In this document: positions 1 to 11,045 of the stretch, one piece after another | How positions within the stretch are numbered: the first letter of the stretch is position 1 | How the letters are laid out: each line of letters begins with the position of its first letter | Assembly (NCBI GenBank): GCA_947044405.1 | Contig: CAMRHE010000207.1 | Span: 382,001-446,000, forward strand | DNA: 64,000 nucleotides | Reading direction: 5' to 3' | Source: Leptodactylus fallax | Lineage: Eukaryota; Chordata; Amphibia; Anura; Leptodactylidae | The notes under the pieces: model-generated | Seen by the model: only the letters and a program-made list of their open reading frames with translations | Databases searched by the model: none | What the model was told of the DNA's origin: nothing | Translations under genes and position numbers: made by a program

Positions 1-156
1 TTCATTGAACCTGTGAGGGCACAGTAACATAGGTGAACATTTACTGTCAGGTTACCCTAAGATTATAACGGATTGCAGGGGTTATATATGCTTGATATCC
101 TATCATAAATCTGAATATATGTTTTCAATATATAGATAATGTCGCATTACATTTAA

Positions 157-520
157 GGGGTTTTCTGCCCCACCCCATCCCAGGTATCAGCAATCAGGTG
201 ATACGGCTACCTCTTGAGTGCCGAAATCTATAGTGTTGGATGGAGCCAGAAGCAGCAATGCTGCTATTCAAGTAATAGGGACAGAGCTGCAGGCACTGTC
301 TGCTGTATAGCAGTGGGTGGGGGGGGGGGGTACTGCAGCTCTGCTCCTATAACGTTAATAAAATTAGAGTTTTTTCTGGCTTTGTCCAGCTCAGTAGCTT
401 CTAGAGCACAGAGGCAGTCAGATCAGCTGATCAGTGCAGGGCTCAGTTGTCGAACCCCCAACAATCAAATACTGATGACCGACCCTATGAATCAAAAAAA
501 TAGAATTGCCTGAAAGGTCT
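157..520. mobile_element. TTAA-flanked MITE, left end recognisable
   Basis: A TTAA at 153-156 is followed by GGGGTTTTCTGCCCC, the usual outer end of the piggyBac-like MITEs that recur across this window. The inner part (415-500), with ATCAGCTGATCAGTG and ACTGATGACCGACCCTATGA, resembles the inner arms of related copies. The right end is eroded, so the boundary near 520 is approximate. A run of ten or more G lies at about 318-329. No transposase is encoded. Confidence 0.4.
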
Positions 521-655
521 ATCATGGGTGATCCCCAATGATCAGTTTTTTGTATATGTTATTTGCAATCTCAACTTGCTCACGGATTAAACTCCTAGTT
601 AACACGATAAAGTTATGGAAGATCCTAGAAAGAATAATTGAATGATAGGACTAAT

Positions 656-1153
656 GTTGGCCATACACATACAGTAGGATAGCTGTCACAAGGCTTGCTC
701 GGTTTACAGCTCTCTCTCCAATGCACATTCATGCATGGCTCAGCCAAGTGTCTGTGTGTCCAGAATGTTGGTAGGCATCCAATGCCAGATACCTCTGTGA
801 TAGATTATCTATCTCCTTAAAGGGGTTTTCTGTATTAAAAATAATTATGTCTTATATCAGATTGGTGTTCTCAACTTAGCTCTCATTCAAGTGGATGGAA
901 TTGGTCTGCAGTACCTGGTCTGGCCACTACACAGAGAACAGAGCTGTCTGCATCCTGCTCCATTCTCTGTGTATCAATGGGAGTGCCGGGTGTTTGAACA
1001 TCACTGATCTGAAATTGATGACTCAATATTTTTAAAACTATTTTAAGAACAAAAGGACTTGGCTGATCCTTATCTCCCCTGATTTCTGCCACTGGGGGAG
1101 AGTTGGAAGGATCTTATAAACAACCAATAATCATCTAATGTGTATGGCCAACT
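656..1153. mobile_element. Inverted-repeat element with GGCCATACACAT ends
   Basis: The left end TTGGCCATACACATACAG (656) is matched in reverse by ATCTAATGTGTATGGCCAA at about 1129-1149. The same end sequence recurs at 24.35-24.77 kb, so this is a dispersed family. A TTAA-flanked element (821-1041) lies inside it. No coding capacity is seen. The family name is not known to me. Confidence 0.45.
821..1041. mobile_element. TTAA-flanked MITE, nested
   Basis: TTAA at 817-820 precedes AGGGGTTTTCTGTATTAAAA. The right side (about 1010-1041) reads as a decayed inverted copy. The interior CACTACACAGAGAACAGAGC closely resembles the MITE at 28.3-28.7 kb, which places both in one family. It sits inside the 656-1153 element and is therefore the younger of the two. 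Confidence 0.45.
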
Positions 1154-1154
1154 T

Positions 1155-2360
1155 TAAGGTGCCTGTACACATTAGCTTTAGGCAGGAAGGTTGACTATCC
1201 GATATGTACATGTGTGTTTCTGCATCTCTTTCTTCAAAAATACATGACATTTTTAAGACAACCAGAATGTATATAGGCAGATAAAGAGCTTTCATAAGCT
1301 TTATAAAAATCCCAGGTAAACTTGGTGTTAGGCAATAGTTACCATGACATGCCAGGAACCTGTACAGACCATAACTCTCTACAGGCTGCCAATGAGTTAT
1401 GATCTGGGGTAGGTCATAAACAACAATTGCTCTGGAACTAATAGACTGCAAGAGCGATAGGCATGGAGACTCCCATGGAGTCCATGGATCCAGATACTAT
1501 AAATAAAATGATGTATGTTGGGGGGCATGGGGTACCTTCATTCAAGGCAAAAGCATAAGTTCTAGGTTTTTGCTTGAAGTGTCACTTCAAAGATACTGTT
1601 CCTTCTGTATAAAATATACCTCTTATGAAGCTTATTATACGAGACATACTCTGCTACTCTTCAGTAATATGTGTGTTCCATATTCTTTATTGATCCCATT
1701 AATTCTTGTTACTCCTTGCATATTGAATCATTTTCAAGGACCAATATGAAGGAATTCAGCAAGATTCATTAACAAACCATGCACTGTAGTTCTATGCTAC
1801 ATCTATTTCACAGAAATGTATGTGTCGACCATATTTCTTGACTTGTCTTTGAGTTCTTTGAAAATGAATCAATGACTACATAGGCTAAATTATTTATGCC
1901 AAGAGTGAAATCTGCCTTATTAATTATATACAGTCCCAGAACTTCGCATCTCCCAAGTAGCATAGAGAAGAAGGAAAGAAAAGCCCCAGTGTGTGGGCCA
2001 AAACGTCACTACTATTTACATGGGTGAATGAAAGCACTTGGATGTATGTGACTTGGGAGTGCTACAATGTGCACTTTTTATTTTGATCTTAAAGGGTTAC
2101 TCCATCCCTGCCAAACATGGCCAAGATGAGAATGCATAACCTTTTCTCTTGACCACAAGATTGAGAGTTACAGAAACATGTTAAAGAAGGTACATTGGAG
2201 GCATGGAAACAGTATAGAACAGTATAGCTATTTGTGTAAATCCCTAAGTTATGAAACCAGTGTTGCTATGGTACTTATGGTAATAGCATAGAAAGCTGCA
2301 TTTGGCTCTCTCCATAACACCCAACCACATCAGGGAGGGCTAATCCCATCTCAGCCATGA
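1155..2360. other. Unassigned AT-rich DNA
   Basis: No gene, splice-flanked exon or structured RNA is seen. The piece at 1160-1440 starts TGCCTGTACACATTAGC and may be a second decayed relative of the preceding element. At 1925-2090 a segment with GGGCCAAAACGTCAC recalls a dispersed amphibian repeat. TTAAAGGGTTACTCC at 2091 looks like the left end of a MITE with no recognisable right end. Confidence 0.5.
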
Positions 2361-2364
2361 AAGG

Positions 2365-2640
2365 CTAAGACCTCATGCACACAACTTAGTGTTCAGGTTA
2401 AGGCTCTTCCAAGAGGGGTTGTGATACTCTGTTATGTTACAATTATAGAGCAGGTCCTATCCTGCTCTGTGACATCGGAACGGAATGGAACAGAAACCCC
2501 CATTGAAATCAAATGGGGAGGGTGAAAGGCACTTGGAGGGCACTTGGAAGTCATCTGAGTGTCACCTGAGTGCATTCTGAAAAAAATAATCAGACCCCCC
2601 CCCCTCTTGGCCTGCACACCATCTCCTCATACAAAAAATA
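2365..2640. mobile_element. MITE fragment, GACCTCATGCACAC end
   Basis: The opening CTAAGACCTCATGCACACA and the interior AACCCCCATTGAAATCAA resemble palindromic anuran MITEs whose other end reads roughly GTGTGCATGAGGC. A relative is seen at 58.45-58.68 kb. The right terminus cannot be found, so this copy is truncated. It contains a run of ten C. Confidence 0.35.
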
Positions 2641-3069
2641 TTTCACAGACACTTATTATATGGAGATATAATACCTAAAACATCACTTTTATTAAGATTA
2701 TTTAAAAATGAAAATCCCAACCCTAGCAGGGCTAATATTAAAATCCGCTAATGCCATCCAAACAGAACAGATTCATAAACAACTATGCACTAACAGTGCA
2801 TTAAATCATAGATCAATCATTTGTCACTATAATGAAACCTCAATCTCCTAAACAGAGTGGCCTCATAAATATCTTCACTTAGACCTATGGAATCTAACTA
2901 AACTGCCTCAAAAATGAAGACAAGCTACAGGTTGAAACAATTTACCACAATATTGTCTCAGATGAAATAATCCATGGAAACCAAGACTTCTCATCTATCC
3001 TGAGACTACTGGCCTAATGCCACACCAACAGGATTCAGAGAGGCTAGGTATTCCAAACTTAAAGGTAAA

Positions 3070-3165
3070 TTCTATTTCAACCATGCAAACGACTTTAAAT
3101 ATCTGACTTCTCAACTTCCCAACGCGTTTCCTCTATAAGATTCATCAGGGGCAAATAATACATTT
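3070..3165 (-). repeat. Dispersed 'CCTGATGAA...GAAACGCGTT' module
   Basis: On the minus strand this reads CCCCTGATGAATCTTATAG and then AGGAAACGCGTTGG. A related plus-strand module lies at 34.52-34.60 kb (GGACCTGATGAAAG, then GAAACACTTTGTCCTAATAA). I recall similar modules as widespread in frog genomes, but I cannot name the parent element. 2645-3069 holds nothing I can assign. Confidence 0.3.
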
Positions 3166-3315
3166 CTTTATGAGCAGTTAAAACTGCTGTTCCAAGATGT
3201 GTTAGCAGAAATATAGCAGCGTGACCGCTCTAAGATGGAAATAACCCTTTAACAGAGCCCATTCTTGTCTCACTTGTTGTAGTTGTGCATTGGCTCAGTT
3301 TGCAGCCATCCTTAA

Positions 3316-3661
3316 TGGTCACAATAATCCAACATCAACCTAGCTCTGCAAATAGATAGGTTATGTTCTTCTGAATCAAACAGTATTTCCCCCTGTGAAT
3401 TGGTGCCTCTGTTGCAAAGATATTGCCACTTTTATCAATATGCAGTTGAGCTCTTTGCAGCAAAGGGGCGGTGCTATTGCTCCAAAAAGGTAAGTGACAA
3501 CATCCTTGTTTCTAAATGGAGCTCATTTGCATATTGACAATTGATATTTTAGCAACGAAAGCACCAATTCACAGTGGGGAAACACTGTTTGATCCAGATA
3601 ACCCTAACCTATCTATCAGCAGGGTTGGGTTGATATGCTAAGCTCCGTTGAAACACTCCCT
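3316..3661. mobile_element. Palindromic TTAA MITE, 'ATAGATAGGTTA' family
   Basis: TTAA at 3312-3315 and at 3662-3665 bracket a 346-bp element whose two halves are inverted copies over more than 100 bp. Shared blocks include ATAGATAGGTTA, ATCAAACAGT and GTGAATTGGTGC. Family members lie at 26.76-27.02 kb and 54.19-54.48 kb. The TTAA duplication is the signature of piggyBac-type transposition. It is non-autonomous. Confidence 0.7.
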
Positions 3662-3669
3662 TTAATCTG

Positions 3670-4340
3670 CACCAATATGTGCTAACTTTGACTTTAAAAA
3701 ATGCAGAAATCATAAGGAAGAAACAACCAAAAATGATAAACATGTAAATGAAAACAAATTAATCTAAAAATAATGAAAATTTGCAAATGAATAATTGTGC
3801 TGCCCTATAGCTCTATAATTTGCCCATACTTTCAAGCATACTGTATACAGCGTACACTTGGCTCAGCTGAAATAGCCACTAGTGGATGACTACAAGATCA
3901 TTTAATGTCACAAATGAATAATGAAAAGGATGTGCCGTTTCTAAAATTATAGATAGATGTGACTTCTTTAAAGCAGACACAGCATTCTGCATTTTTAAGT
4001 GATAGATTCCCTTTAAGATTACTTGAAAGCAGTCACCTAATTTACTCGCAGTAAATTATTCAAACATTTCTAATTATGCGCCTGCAGCAGTGCGTTAGCT
4101 ACAGCTCCGTGATTGATCACCATCAGCAAGTCTACAAGTATTGGCAAAGTGAGGAGGCAGACATACAACTTAGTGATCCCAAATCCAAGCTTCTCATCGA
4201 GCTACACTCATACAGCTTATCAAGTCTTTTTTACTACCCCTCGCCTGACATACCTATGAATCACAACGGCTGGACATCTTGGCAGCGTGCAATCTATTAC
4301 ACGGCAGAAGGTTCAGTTGTTTTATTAAAATAGCATTTTT
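3670..4340. other. Unassigned AT-rich DNA
   Basis: No recognised repeat or exon. An open frame on the plus strand from 4076 to 4333 lacks any motif, splice context or family resemblance and is treated as chance. Confidence 0.5.
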
Positions 4341-4351
4341 TGCACACTTAA

Positions 4352-4651
4352 AGGGGTTTTGCAGTTAAGGACCATTATCCACTGTCCACAGGATAGAGGT
4401 TACATGTCAGATTGCTGAGGGTCTGACCACACAGCAAGAATGGGGGACTGAAAGGACCCCTAAAGCCCCCAGAGCACCAATGCATTTGCAAGACCAGTGC
4501 TCCATTCACTGTAATCTCCCACAGCCCCGTAGCAGTGAATGGAGCACCAGTCATGCAAGTGCACTGGCACTCAATTCATAGATCCCTAGGGAATCCAGCA
4601 ATTCGACCCACAGAGATATGACACTTAAGTGCCCTTAATGACACAACCCAT
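4352..4651. mobile_element. TTAA MITE, 300 bp
   Basis: TTAA at 4348-4351 and 4652-4655. The left end AGGGGTTTTGCAGTTAAG pairs with the right end GACACAACCCAT. The centre is palindromic: CAGTGCTCCATTCACTG on one side, CAGTGAATGGAGCACCAG on the other. No coding sequence. Confidence 0.6.
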
Positions 4652-5248
4652 TTAATGCTAACTCACCAGCAATATTCTAGCAGTGTCATTTGTTTCATCC
4701 CAGCTCAGTTGTATCTATAAGTTTTGAACCCTTTCATTATGGGCAACTGGGTCATGTGGTCCCCAGCCTACCAATTAGTTTGCTCTCCTGTGTACGCAGG
4801 AGGCCAGTCTCTGTATAGAGAGCTTACCTCCTGGCAGCTCTCAGACCCCTCCAATCCCCACCCTAGTTCACCTTCCTTGATTCTCCATATCCCCCATACA
4901 TAGCGTGCTGCTGAAGATATCATTTCTGCCCTAGCTAAAACAGGAGGAGAGTAGTGATATAGTAGGGAAGTCCATATAATGATTAACTACAGAGTTATAA
5001 AACTCCCCTGATACAAACTATCTATAATATCAGTATGCTGTGTGCAGAGTCTACAGTGTATTTCTATAAAATCAGCTTCACACTGCTTTAATTTGCCTGC
5101 TGCTTGTAAGATCTGACAAGGAGTAACCAATCACATGCAGAAGGCAGATGGGACAGGCTAAACCTGCATCACAAAGCAGTCACTGAGACTCTGCAGTATG
5201 AGTTAGGGGACTAAAGTTCTATGTCACTTACCAATCAATAGCCATACG

Positions 5249-5350
5249 CTAGGTTCACACCTGCACCTGGGTTTCCGCTCTTCGGGTCTGCTTGGGGACC
5301 CGAAGAACGGAAACTTAACCCGCTTAAAAAGCAGTTACCCATATACTCCA
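5249..5350. mobile_element. MITE fragment, 'TAGGTTCACACCTGC' end
   Basis: It begins TAGGTTCACACCTGCACC and contains a hairpin from about 5271 to 5312 (GTTTCCGCTCTTCGGGTC against GACCCGAAGAACGGAAAC). The full-length relative is at 29.55-29.78 kb. The right half is missing here. Confidence 0.4.
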
Positions 5351-6998
5351 TCGACTATAATGCTTGGCAGTCTGTTCTATGACTGTATGAGCTTTCATAC
5401 ATAGTGTACTATCTGCTGATAATAGCTCTATTATGGCTGCAGAACATTTTACTTTTCTCCCTGAGACTGGGGCATGTACAATAACGAGCAGTCTGCCCAT
5501 CCCCTATCCTTTGCTACTACTACTGGTATCTTTATATATAATTCTGCCAAGGGTAACTGTAAAATAGTAACTAAATAGTGACAGAGAAATAGAGCAAAGA
5601 GCAAGTGCACATAATATAGGAGATACAGGGAAATCGGACTGCAAATCCAGGTTATGATGCAGCTAAAAATATCCTTGACACAGAAAAAGAGAAATCTATG
5701 CTTACTGTCTATGACTGGCAATCCATCAGTAATAACAAAAGCAGGCAGAAGTAAATATAAGTAAATAGTAGACTTTTCTTACATTATATTCTGCTACAGA
5801 ATTCTTTGAGTGCAGTGTGCAAAGAAAGCTGGGTCCAGACATGTAGAGCCTGTCAAGAGAAATCAGCCCTCTCCTGTCTCCATTTCAGGCCCTCCCCTTC
5901 CACTCACTGTGAATCTGTCTTTATTTTGAAGGTAACTAAGGACTGAACTTCCCTAGTAACAGATAGTGAGAAGGGAGACGACTAGTGGTAGGAACTTTAG
6001 AGAAGTTTTCAGGCAGAAAACTGCAACATTTTTAAGTAAAGTGCATTATATTTTGACCCAGAATTACATGCTCCAAATGAGAGTAAGTTGCGTGAAAAGT
6101 TAGTGATCATTTAACAGAAAAAGTATTGAGAGCTTACTGTAGACTAGGCATAAGCAGCTATTTTTGAGCAGAAAATACATGTTCTGATCCATACAGGTCA
6201 CACTGATCACTGTTATACCTAAGTAAGCTGACCTGTTTTTATGGACCTTTTCAGATGGTCAAAAGATCGTTACATTCTCTACCTAATGATAGTCTACTAC
6301 ATATGCCAATAATGTTTTGTCCTACCCCTTACAGACAGCTATTTCTACTTGTAAGACGTGAGGCCCGACCAGCTGTGAAATATAACCCTGGTTTGACATA
6401 ATGCTCGCACGTTAAGTCATAATTATACACATTACTGTCTTTTTCAGCCCACATTGTGCAGCGCGGCATAATAGGCTGACAACATCTAAATAAATGATGC
6501 CAGCAGAAACCATTAACATGTCTATTTATGGGTTGTGGATTGAGCTTCTTTTGATCTTAAAAAATAAAGAATCAGAAGCTCTTAATACCAGGGTTTAGAC
6601 AGTTCCTTTATACTACAGATGGGCCTTTCCACACATGCCTCAGATACATTATGTGTGAAAGAAACACTACAAAGTCATTAAGTTAATCATTGAATATACA
6701 GTAAGGGACAGGCACATAACTAGGCTGAATCCATTAGGGTTTATTAAGCATTAGCTTTAATGACCCAAGAAAATAGATCAAAATTTATCATGAAGTATAA
6801 TTTTCCTCAAATATTTCTATTAAGCAGGTAAACTAAAGATAGCAAGACCTTTGAAAAGAATATTGTCAGGGTTTAAAAATTAGCATATTGTATATTGTAA
6901 GTACATGTATAAGTTCAGCAGATCAAGACAGTTGGGTTGAAGACATACGTACCTCATCATAGTTTAGGGATACTGAGCCTCATTCATGTAGCAGTGTC
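5351..6998. other. Unassigned DNA, 1.6 kb
   Basis: No transposon ends, tandem repeats, RNA genes or convincing exon. The minus-strand open frame at 5449-5721 is rich in Leu, Tyr and Phe without motifs and is taken as noise. The stretch is low in recognisable repeats compared with its neighbours, which would fit older unique sequence. Confidence 0.4.
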
Positions 6999-7002
6999 TT
7001 AA

Positions 7003-7220
7003 GGTTAAGACCCCACGTTGTGGAAAAGCACCTTTTTTGTTGAAGATTTTGCTGAAGTTTTTCAAGCCATACCCAGAAGTGGCTACAAAGGTAATGGGAA
7101 ATATAAAGGGAGCTCTTATAATTCTCCCTTTTGCTCAACCCACTCTTGGCTTTGGCTCAAAAAAACGCAACAAAATCTGCAGCAAAAAAAGCTGCTTTTC
7201 CGCAACGTGGAGCCTCAGCC
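7003..7220. mobile_element. TTAA MITE, 'GGCTGAGGCCCCACGTTGC' family
   Basis: Intact TTAA at 6999-7002 and 7221-7224. The ends GGTTAAGACCCCACGTTG and (reversed) GGCTGAGGCTCCACGTTG are 218 bp apart and the element is an imperfect palindrome throughout. Family members: 50.69-50.91 and 51.46-51.68 kb, with more distant ones at 20.70-21.06 and 44.70-44.96 kb. Overlapping open frames of 68-108 residues here are by-products of the repeat. Confidence 0.7.
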
Positions 7221-7224
7221 TTAA

Positions 7225-8600
7225 GGCTTTCTCCAGGGATGGTTGTACTGGACGAACCACAGGATTCCTTGCTGGTTCTGATCTGGGCCATGTCTCTTTC
7301 CTCCTCTCCTGGTTTACTGCTAGCTACCTGTCTTATGGGGGCTGGCTAAATACATCAATATAATAGTAAACCTAGCCCCCATTATATAGATAACTAGCAT
7401 TGAACACAGGAGAGGAGGGATTGACGCAGGGCAGGTACTGGTTACAATCATGTGACCCAGGGTTGGAACCATTTGGGAAAGCCATGGTTCATCTGCAATA
7501 GAACCTGTGGAACATGAGTATAGAAACCCTCCTTGGAGAACCCCTTTAAGGTAGTATTATACACGTCCTGATCCAAGGGCACCAATGGATGATAACACTT
7601 CAATTGGCATTCATTTTCTTTGGCCTATTTGACATGCTGAGGCAAAGTAAGTGGGCTACGGCGGTCACTCTTTCCCTATTCTGCTACTTTGACTATCAGC
7701 AGTATATCCTTGTTTAGACAGGGAGATGTGCAGCCAATAATCCTCCATCTTTATGCTGCATAAAATATGCAATTATCGGACCAAAAAGTGTTTGCTCATT
7801 TGTCATATGATGGACAGCAGAATTAGACAGGCCGTGTAATATACTCATTATACATTATGCATATTCAGCAGAACACAGCGCCTATAGTTATAGTTACAAA
7901 TACTTGTTCTCATCCCCTGCCCCCAAACTACTTTAACACACTTACTTTTAGGTAACCTTTGAAAACACAGTCCCCATTTTTGGACCACACCAAGCTGCAT
8001 TTTCTGGAATTATCTTAAAACAAATAATTGTGACAATTCCAACAAATGGCGAACAGTTGGCAAGCATGAGAGTCCCCGTGACACCATTCTATGAAGTCAT
8101 AAACTGGTCATTCACATTAATGACATTATGTTGACCAAGCCTATTGATTTCAGTGCGACCAGCTGAATATCAATTGAGTATGCAGGCTTTCTGGCAAAGA
8201 AGAATTGTGCCTTAAAAGAATACTTCTATAATACTGTTTCCAATTCAACATGACAATTTGTTTTATTGTTCGATTCCATAGAAAGCTACATACACATGAC
8301 TGTAACATGGGTCCCTAAAAATACGGAACAGACGGTACATATCTATGTATCATCTGTGTTTATACTTGAATGAATGAGCCCATACAGATTGGTCATCCCT
8401 ATTCATTACCCTCACACCCTGACCCAGGAAAATCACAGTTGTGTACACGGAGGCAATAGAAATGAGTGGGTTATTGTGCTATTTGTTACAAAAACAGTGA
8501 TAAAAACACAGCTGTGTGCATGAGACCTAAATCAGAGAATGCCACTATATGACTTCAAATGGAATCATGGACTGTCGTGGAATGAATTTACTGTATACAC
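7225..8600. other. Mostly unassigned; possible MITE right half at start
   Basis: 7230-7552 ends with GGAGAACCCCTTTAAGG, a typical right end of a TTAA element, but no matching left end was found. The CATGTGACCCAGGGTTGGAA block at about 7451-7470 resembles the element at 42.27-42.56 kb. From 7560 to 8600 nothing is recognised. Confidence 0.4.
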
Positions 8601-8601
8601 A

Positions 8602-8922
8602 GGGGGAGATTTACTAAGCAAAATGGGCCAGAATTGTGGTGAAATTTGTGTCAAAAACTGTCAAACATACCTTGTGCCAAATTTATCAAGATTTTAAAAT
8701 TCTTTTTAGAAACTTTTACATAAAAAAGGATGTGGCTTACTGGGAGAGTGTTGTGGATTCAAGGAAAGTGAGTGTGGTCTAAGTTACCTAAAAATCCGCA
8801 AAAATTTTACACATTTTTCTAGCATAAACTAAGTCAATTAATAGGAGGCATAAAGTTAGGCTACATTGTCTAATAATGTGACAGATTTATCATCCAGCAT
8901 TAGATACTTTAATAAATCTGGG
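8602..8922. mobile_element. Inverted-terminal-repeat element, GAGATTTACTAA ends
   Basis: The left end GGGGGAGATTTACTAAG is matched in reverse by CTTTAATAAATCTGGGGC at the right. A motif just downstream, AAGACTGTCTAG, recurs in the copy at 29.93-30.14 kb, so the element may extend to about 8957. Related ends occur at 54.10, 58.00-58.32 and 59.93-60.03 kb. No convincing target duplication. Confidence 0.5.
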
Positions 8923-8989
8923 GCAGCATAAGACTGTCTAGCCTTAGACAGTAGTGTTAACTGCCCCAAAGTGTTGAAAGGTGCCCATT

Positions 8990-9241
8990 CACCTTCAATA
9001 GCAGTTTGAACGAATATTTGGCCTATAGCCTTTTGTCCACCACATACACATACACACTCAGTTCAGCTTAGCATGCATGTGTTCTGGATGGAGAGAGGAG
9101 ATTAAGTTGCTGCCAGACTCTTTGGGAGGCTTATCTCTGCAGCCCAGAAATAGCTGTTTATTCACCGCTAAGTCATTCAGAATGAAGCGAATTTCGAATA
9201 TAACTGCCGAATCGAACTTTTGAGAAATTCGCTCATCTCTA
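8990..9241. mobile_element. hAT-type MITE, right end (TAGAGATGAGCGAA family)
   Basis: It ends GAAATTCGCTCATCTCTA, the inverse of TAGAGATGAGCGAATTTC. This matches the terminus of the hAT-type elements at 10.0 and 21.9 kb, differing mainly next to the tip. The left end is not recognisable, so the start is approximate. Confidence 0.4.
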
Positions 9242-10004
9242 TTTACTACATACAATACATAGAATACTACAAATGTAACATGACTACATTATAAGGAGAA
9301 ATGGTTGTAAAACGTGCTCAGCTGACACTATTGGAATGCCAAAGCTGTACGGTATCTCCGGTGTTGGCAAATGAGGAGCGCGGCGTGTGATTACAGTTCT
9401 TTGTGTTGCCTACAGACAGTTCTCTGAGCACTCCACTTCACAATGTTAGCTAAACAAAAGAGACTTCAAGTTTAAAGGGTGTCTTCACCATACACAAGGA
9501 TTTGGATCATCCATCTGGAAAGAGCACAATAATTACAGCACTGAGAGAGAAGGTGAAGGGTTACGGGATAAGGATGAGCAAAAAAAAAAAAATCCCTTTA
9601 CCGTGTAACAAAGGTGAGAAAAATGAAATATCTACACCACCTGCTCATGCTGCCTCTATGGATCATACATTACACCTTTAACTAACAGTCAGATCAAGGA
9701 TTAGGGCTTCATGTATCAGAACCAGTCAACGGCTTTGATGGAAAAAACCTCTTTAGCAACTGAGTTTCTGTAAGGCTGGGGAATAATTGCATTTTCCTGG
9801 CTTGGACAGATGCAACACTGCTCGGTGTAGAGATAGAATGCAAATCAACAGGGCTATAATACATAACATATAATACATAATATAGATAATTTATAATTCA
9901 AGAGGACCATAATGCAAAACTGTCATGAATCACGGACATTTTTCATGGTTGTTTTGCATCTCGTTTTAATGGGATCTCTCATAGACTTGGGTCTATGGCC
10001 TAAT
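9242..10004. other. Unassigned DNA
   Basis: No repeat recognised. 9290-9480 has more CpG than its surroundings (for example GAGGAGCGCGGCGTGTGA) and no transposon signature, so it could be conserved unique sequence, but nothing functional can be shown. Confidence 0.35.
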
Positions 10005-10012
10005 ATTGTTAA

Positions 10013-10608
10013 TAGAGATGGGCGAACCAATTCCTTACTAGCAGGGTTCGACCCAAATATTCCAAATTGTTCGGGTTTTTAACAAAACCAAACAATTGGG
10101 GATTCATCTCGGTTGAACTAAAACAGCAGCCATGACATGCATTGTAGTAAATTATTATACTCTGAGGACACTTCAGACCCCAGAGTATATTAGGTGGAGG
10201 CCCAGGGGAGGTAAAACAAAAATAATTTATACTCAACTTTCATCACCTCTTTTGGTCTTCCTCGGAGCATCTAGCTCTCTCCTGGTGACGTCATGTGCTG
10301 GGGGTCACCAGTAAGGCCTGTGATTGGGCCACAGTGGTCACATGGGCATGATGAGCATGACATCATCAAGGAGACTGAGAGAGAGAGAGTCCTGTGAGGA
10401 GGTGAGTGAAGGTGAGCATACATGTGTTTTATTTTGTACACCTCCCCTGTGCATCTACCTATTATACTGTGGGGTCTGAAGAGGCCCAGAGTATAATAAT
10501 TTCACTTCCAAACTTGCTCAACAAATCACGGACAAATCTTGTTCAGAAACAAATTACGAACCCAAGCCATCCAAAATGAGTGAATCTTGGGAGGTTCACC
10601 CTTCTCTA
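10013..10608. mobile_element. hAT-type non-autonomous element, near-intact 8-bp target duplication
   Basis: The termini TAGAGATGGGCGAACC and (inverted) TAGAGAAGGGTGAACC match at 14 of 16 positions. The eight bases before the left end are ATTGTTAA and the eight after the right end are ATTGTGAA, a 7/8 match, as expected for hAT transposition. The middle third (10147-10505) is a hairpin-ended module found independently elsewhere. No transposase. Relatives: 21879-23765, 38262-38405 and eroded 16725-16950. Confidence 0.8.
10147..10505. mobile_element. Hairpin-ended module inside hAT element
   Basis: Each end carries a small palindrome: CTTCAGACCCCAGAGTATA at the left and TGTGGGGTCTGAAGAGGCC at the right, inside long inverted repeats that include GGAGGCCCAGGGGAGGT. 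The same module occurs in the hAT-type copy at 21.9 kb and in the unrelated hAT element at 25.78-26.10 kb, so it moved or was captured independently. Confidence 0.6.
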
Positions 10609-10639
10609 ATTGTGAATAGAGTCTTACTGTCTTACTTGA

Positions 10640-10893
10640 AGGGAGTCTACCACCTACCCCCAAGCATATTCAACTGTCAAAACAATGTGAAAGCTGATAA
10701 ATAACATACCCTTGTTATGTATACCACTTTTGTAGATTTGGAGGAAACAGCTTTGAAGTCTTAAGCAAATGAGGCAGTTGGTGCACTGGGGGTGGGGCTT
10801 CAGCTCCCTGGAGCACTAATCTTGCCACTAATCTTGTGATCTGTAACATGGTGTTGACAGTTAAATATGCTTGGGGCAGGTAGTAGACTCTCT
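10640..10893. mobile_element. TTAA MITE, 254 bp
   Basis: The ends AGGGAGTCTACCACCTACC and (reversed right) AGAGAGTCTACTACCTGCC form inverted repeats of about 45 bp, continuing through CCAAGCATATT. The right target TTAA is at 10894-10897; the left has mutated to TTGA. The right target is shared with the next element. Confidence 0.7.
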
Positions 10894-10897
10894 TTAA

Positions 10898-11045
10898 AGG
10901 AGTAGTCTGGGATTTTCAGAAAATTGCCTGGGAGGGGCCTGTAGTACAAAAATAAATACTTACCTGCCACTGCAGTACAGTCACTCCAGATGTCCCCAGT
11001 CCTCCGATGATGACGTCAGATTCATCCTTCACATGGCTGGTGAAG
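10898..11045. mobile_element. TTAA MITE fragment abutting the previous one
   Basis: AGGAGTAGTCTGGGATTTTC starts directly after the TTAA at 10894-10897. The interior GATGATGACGTCAGATTC resembles other anuran MITEs. No right end is seen, so the extent is a guess. Confidence 0.35.
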
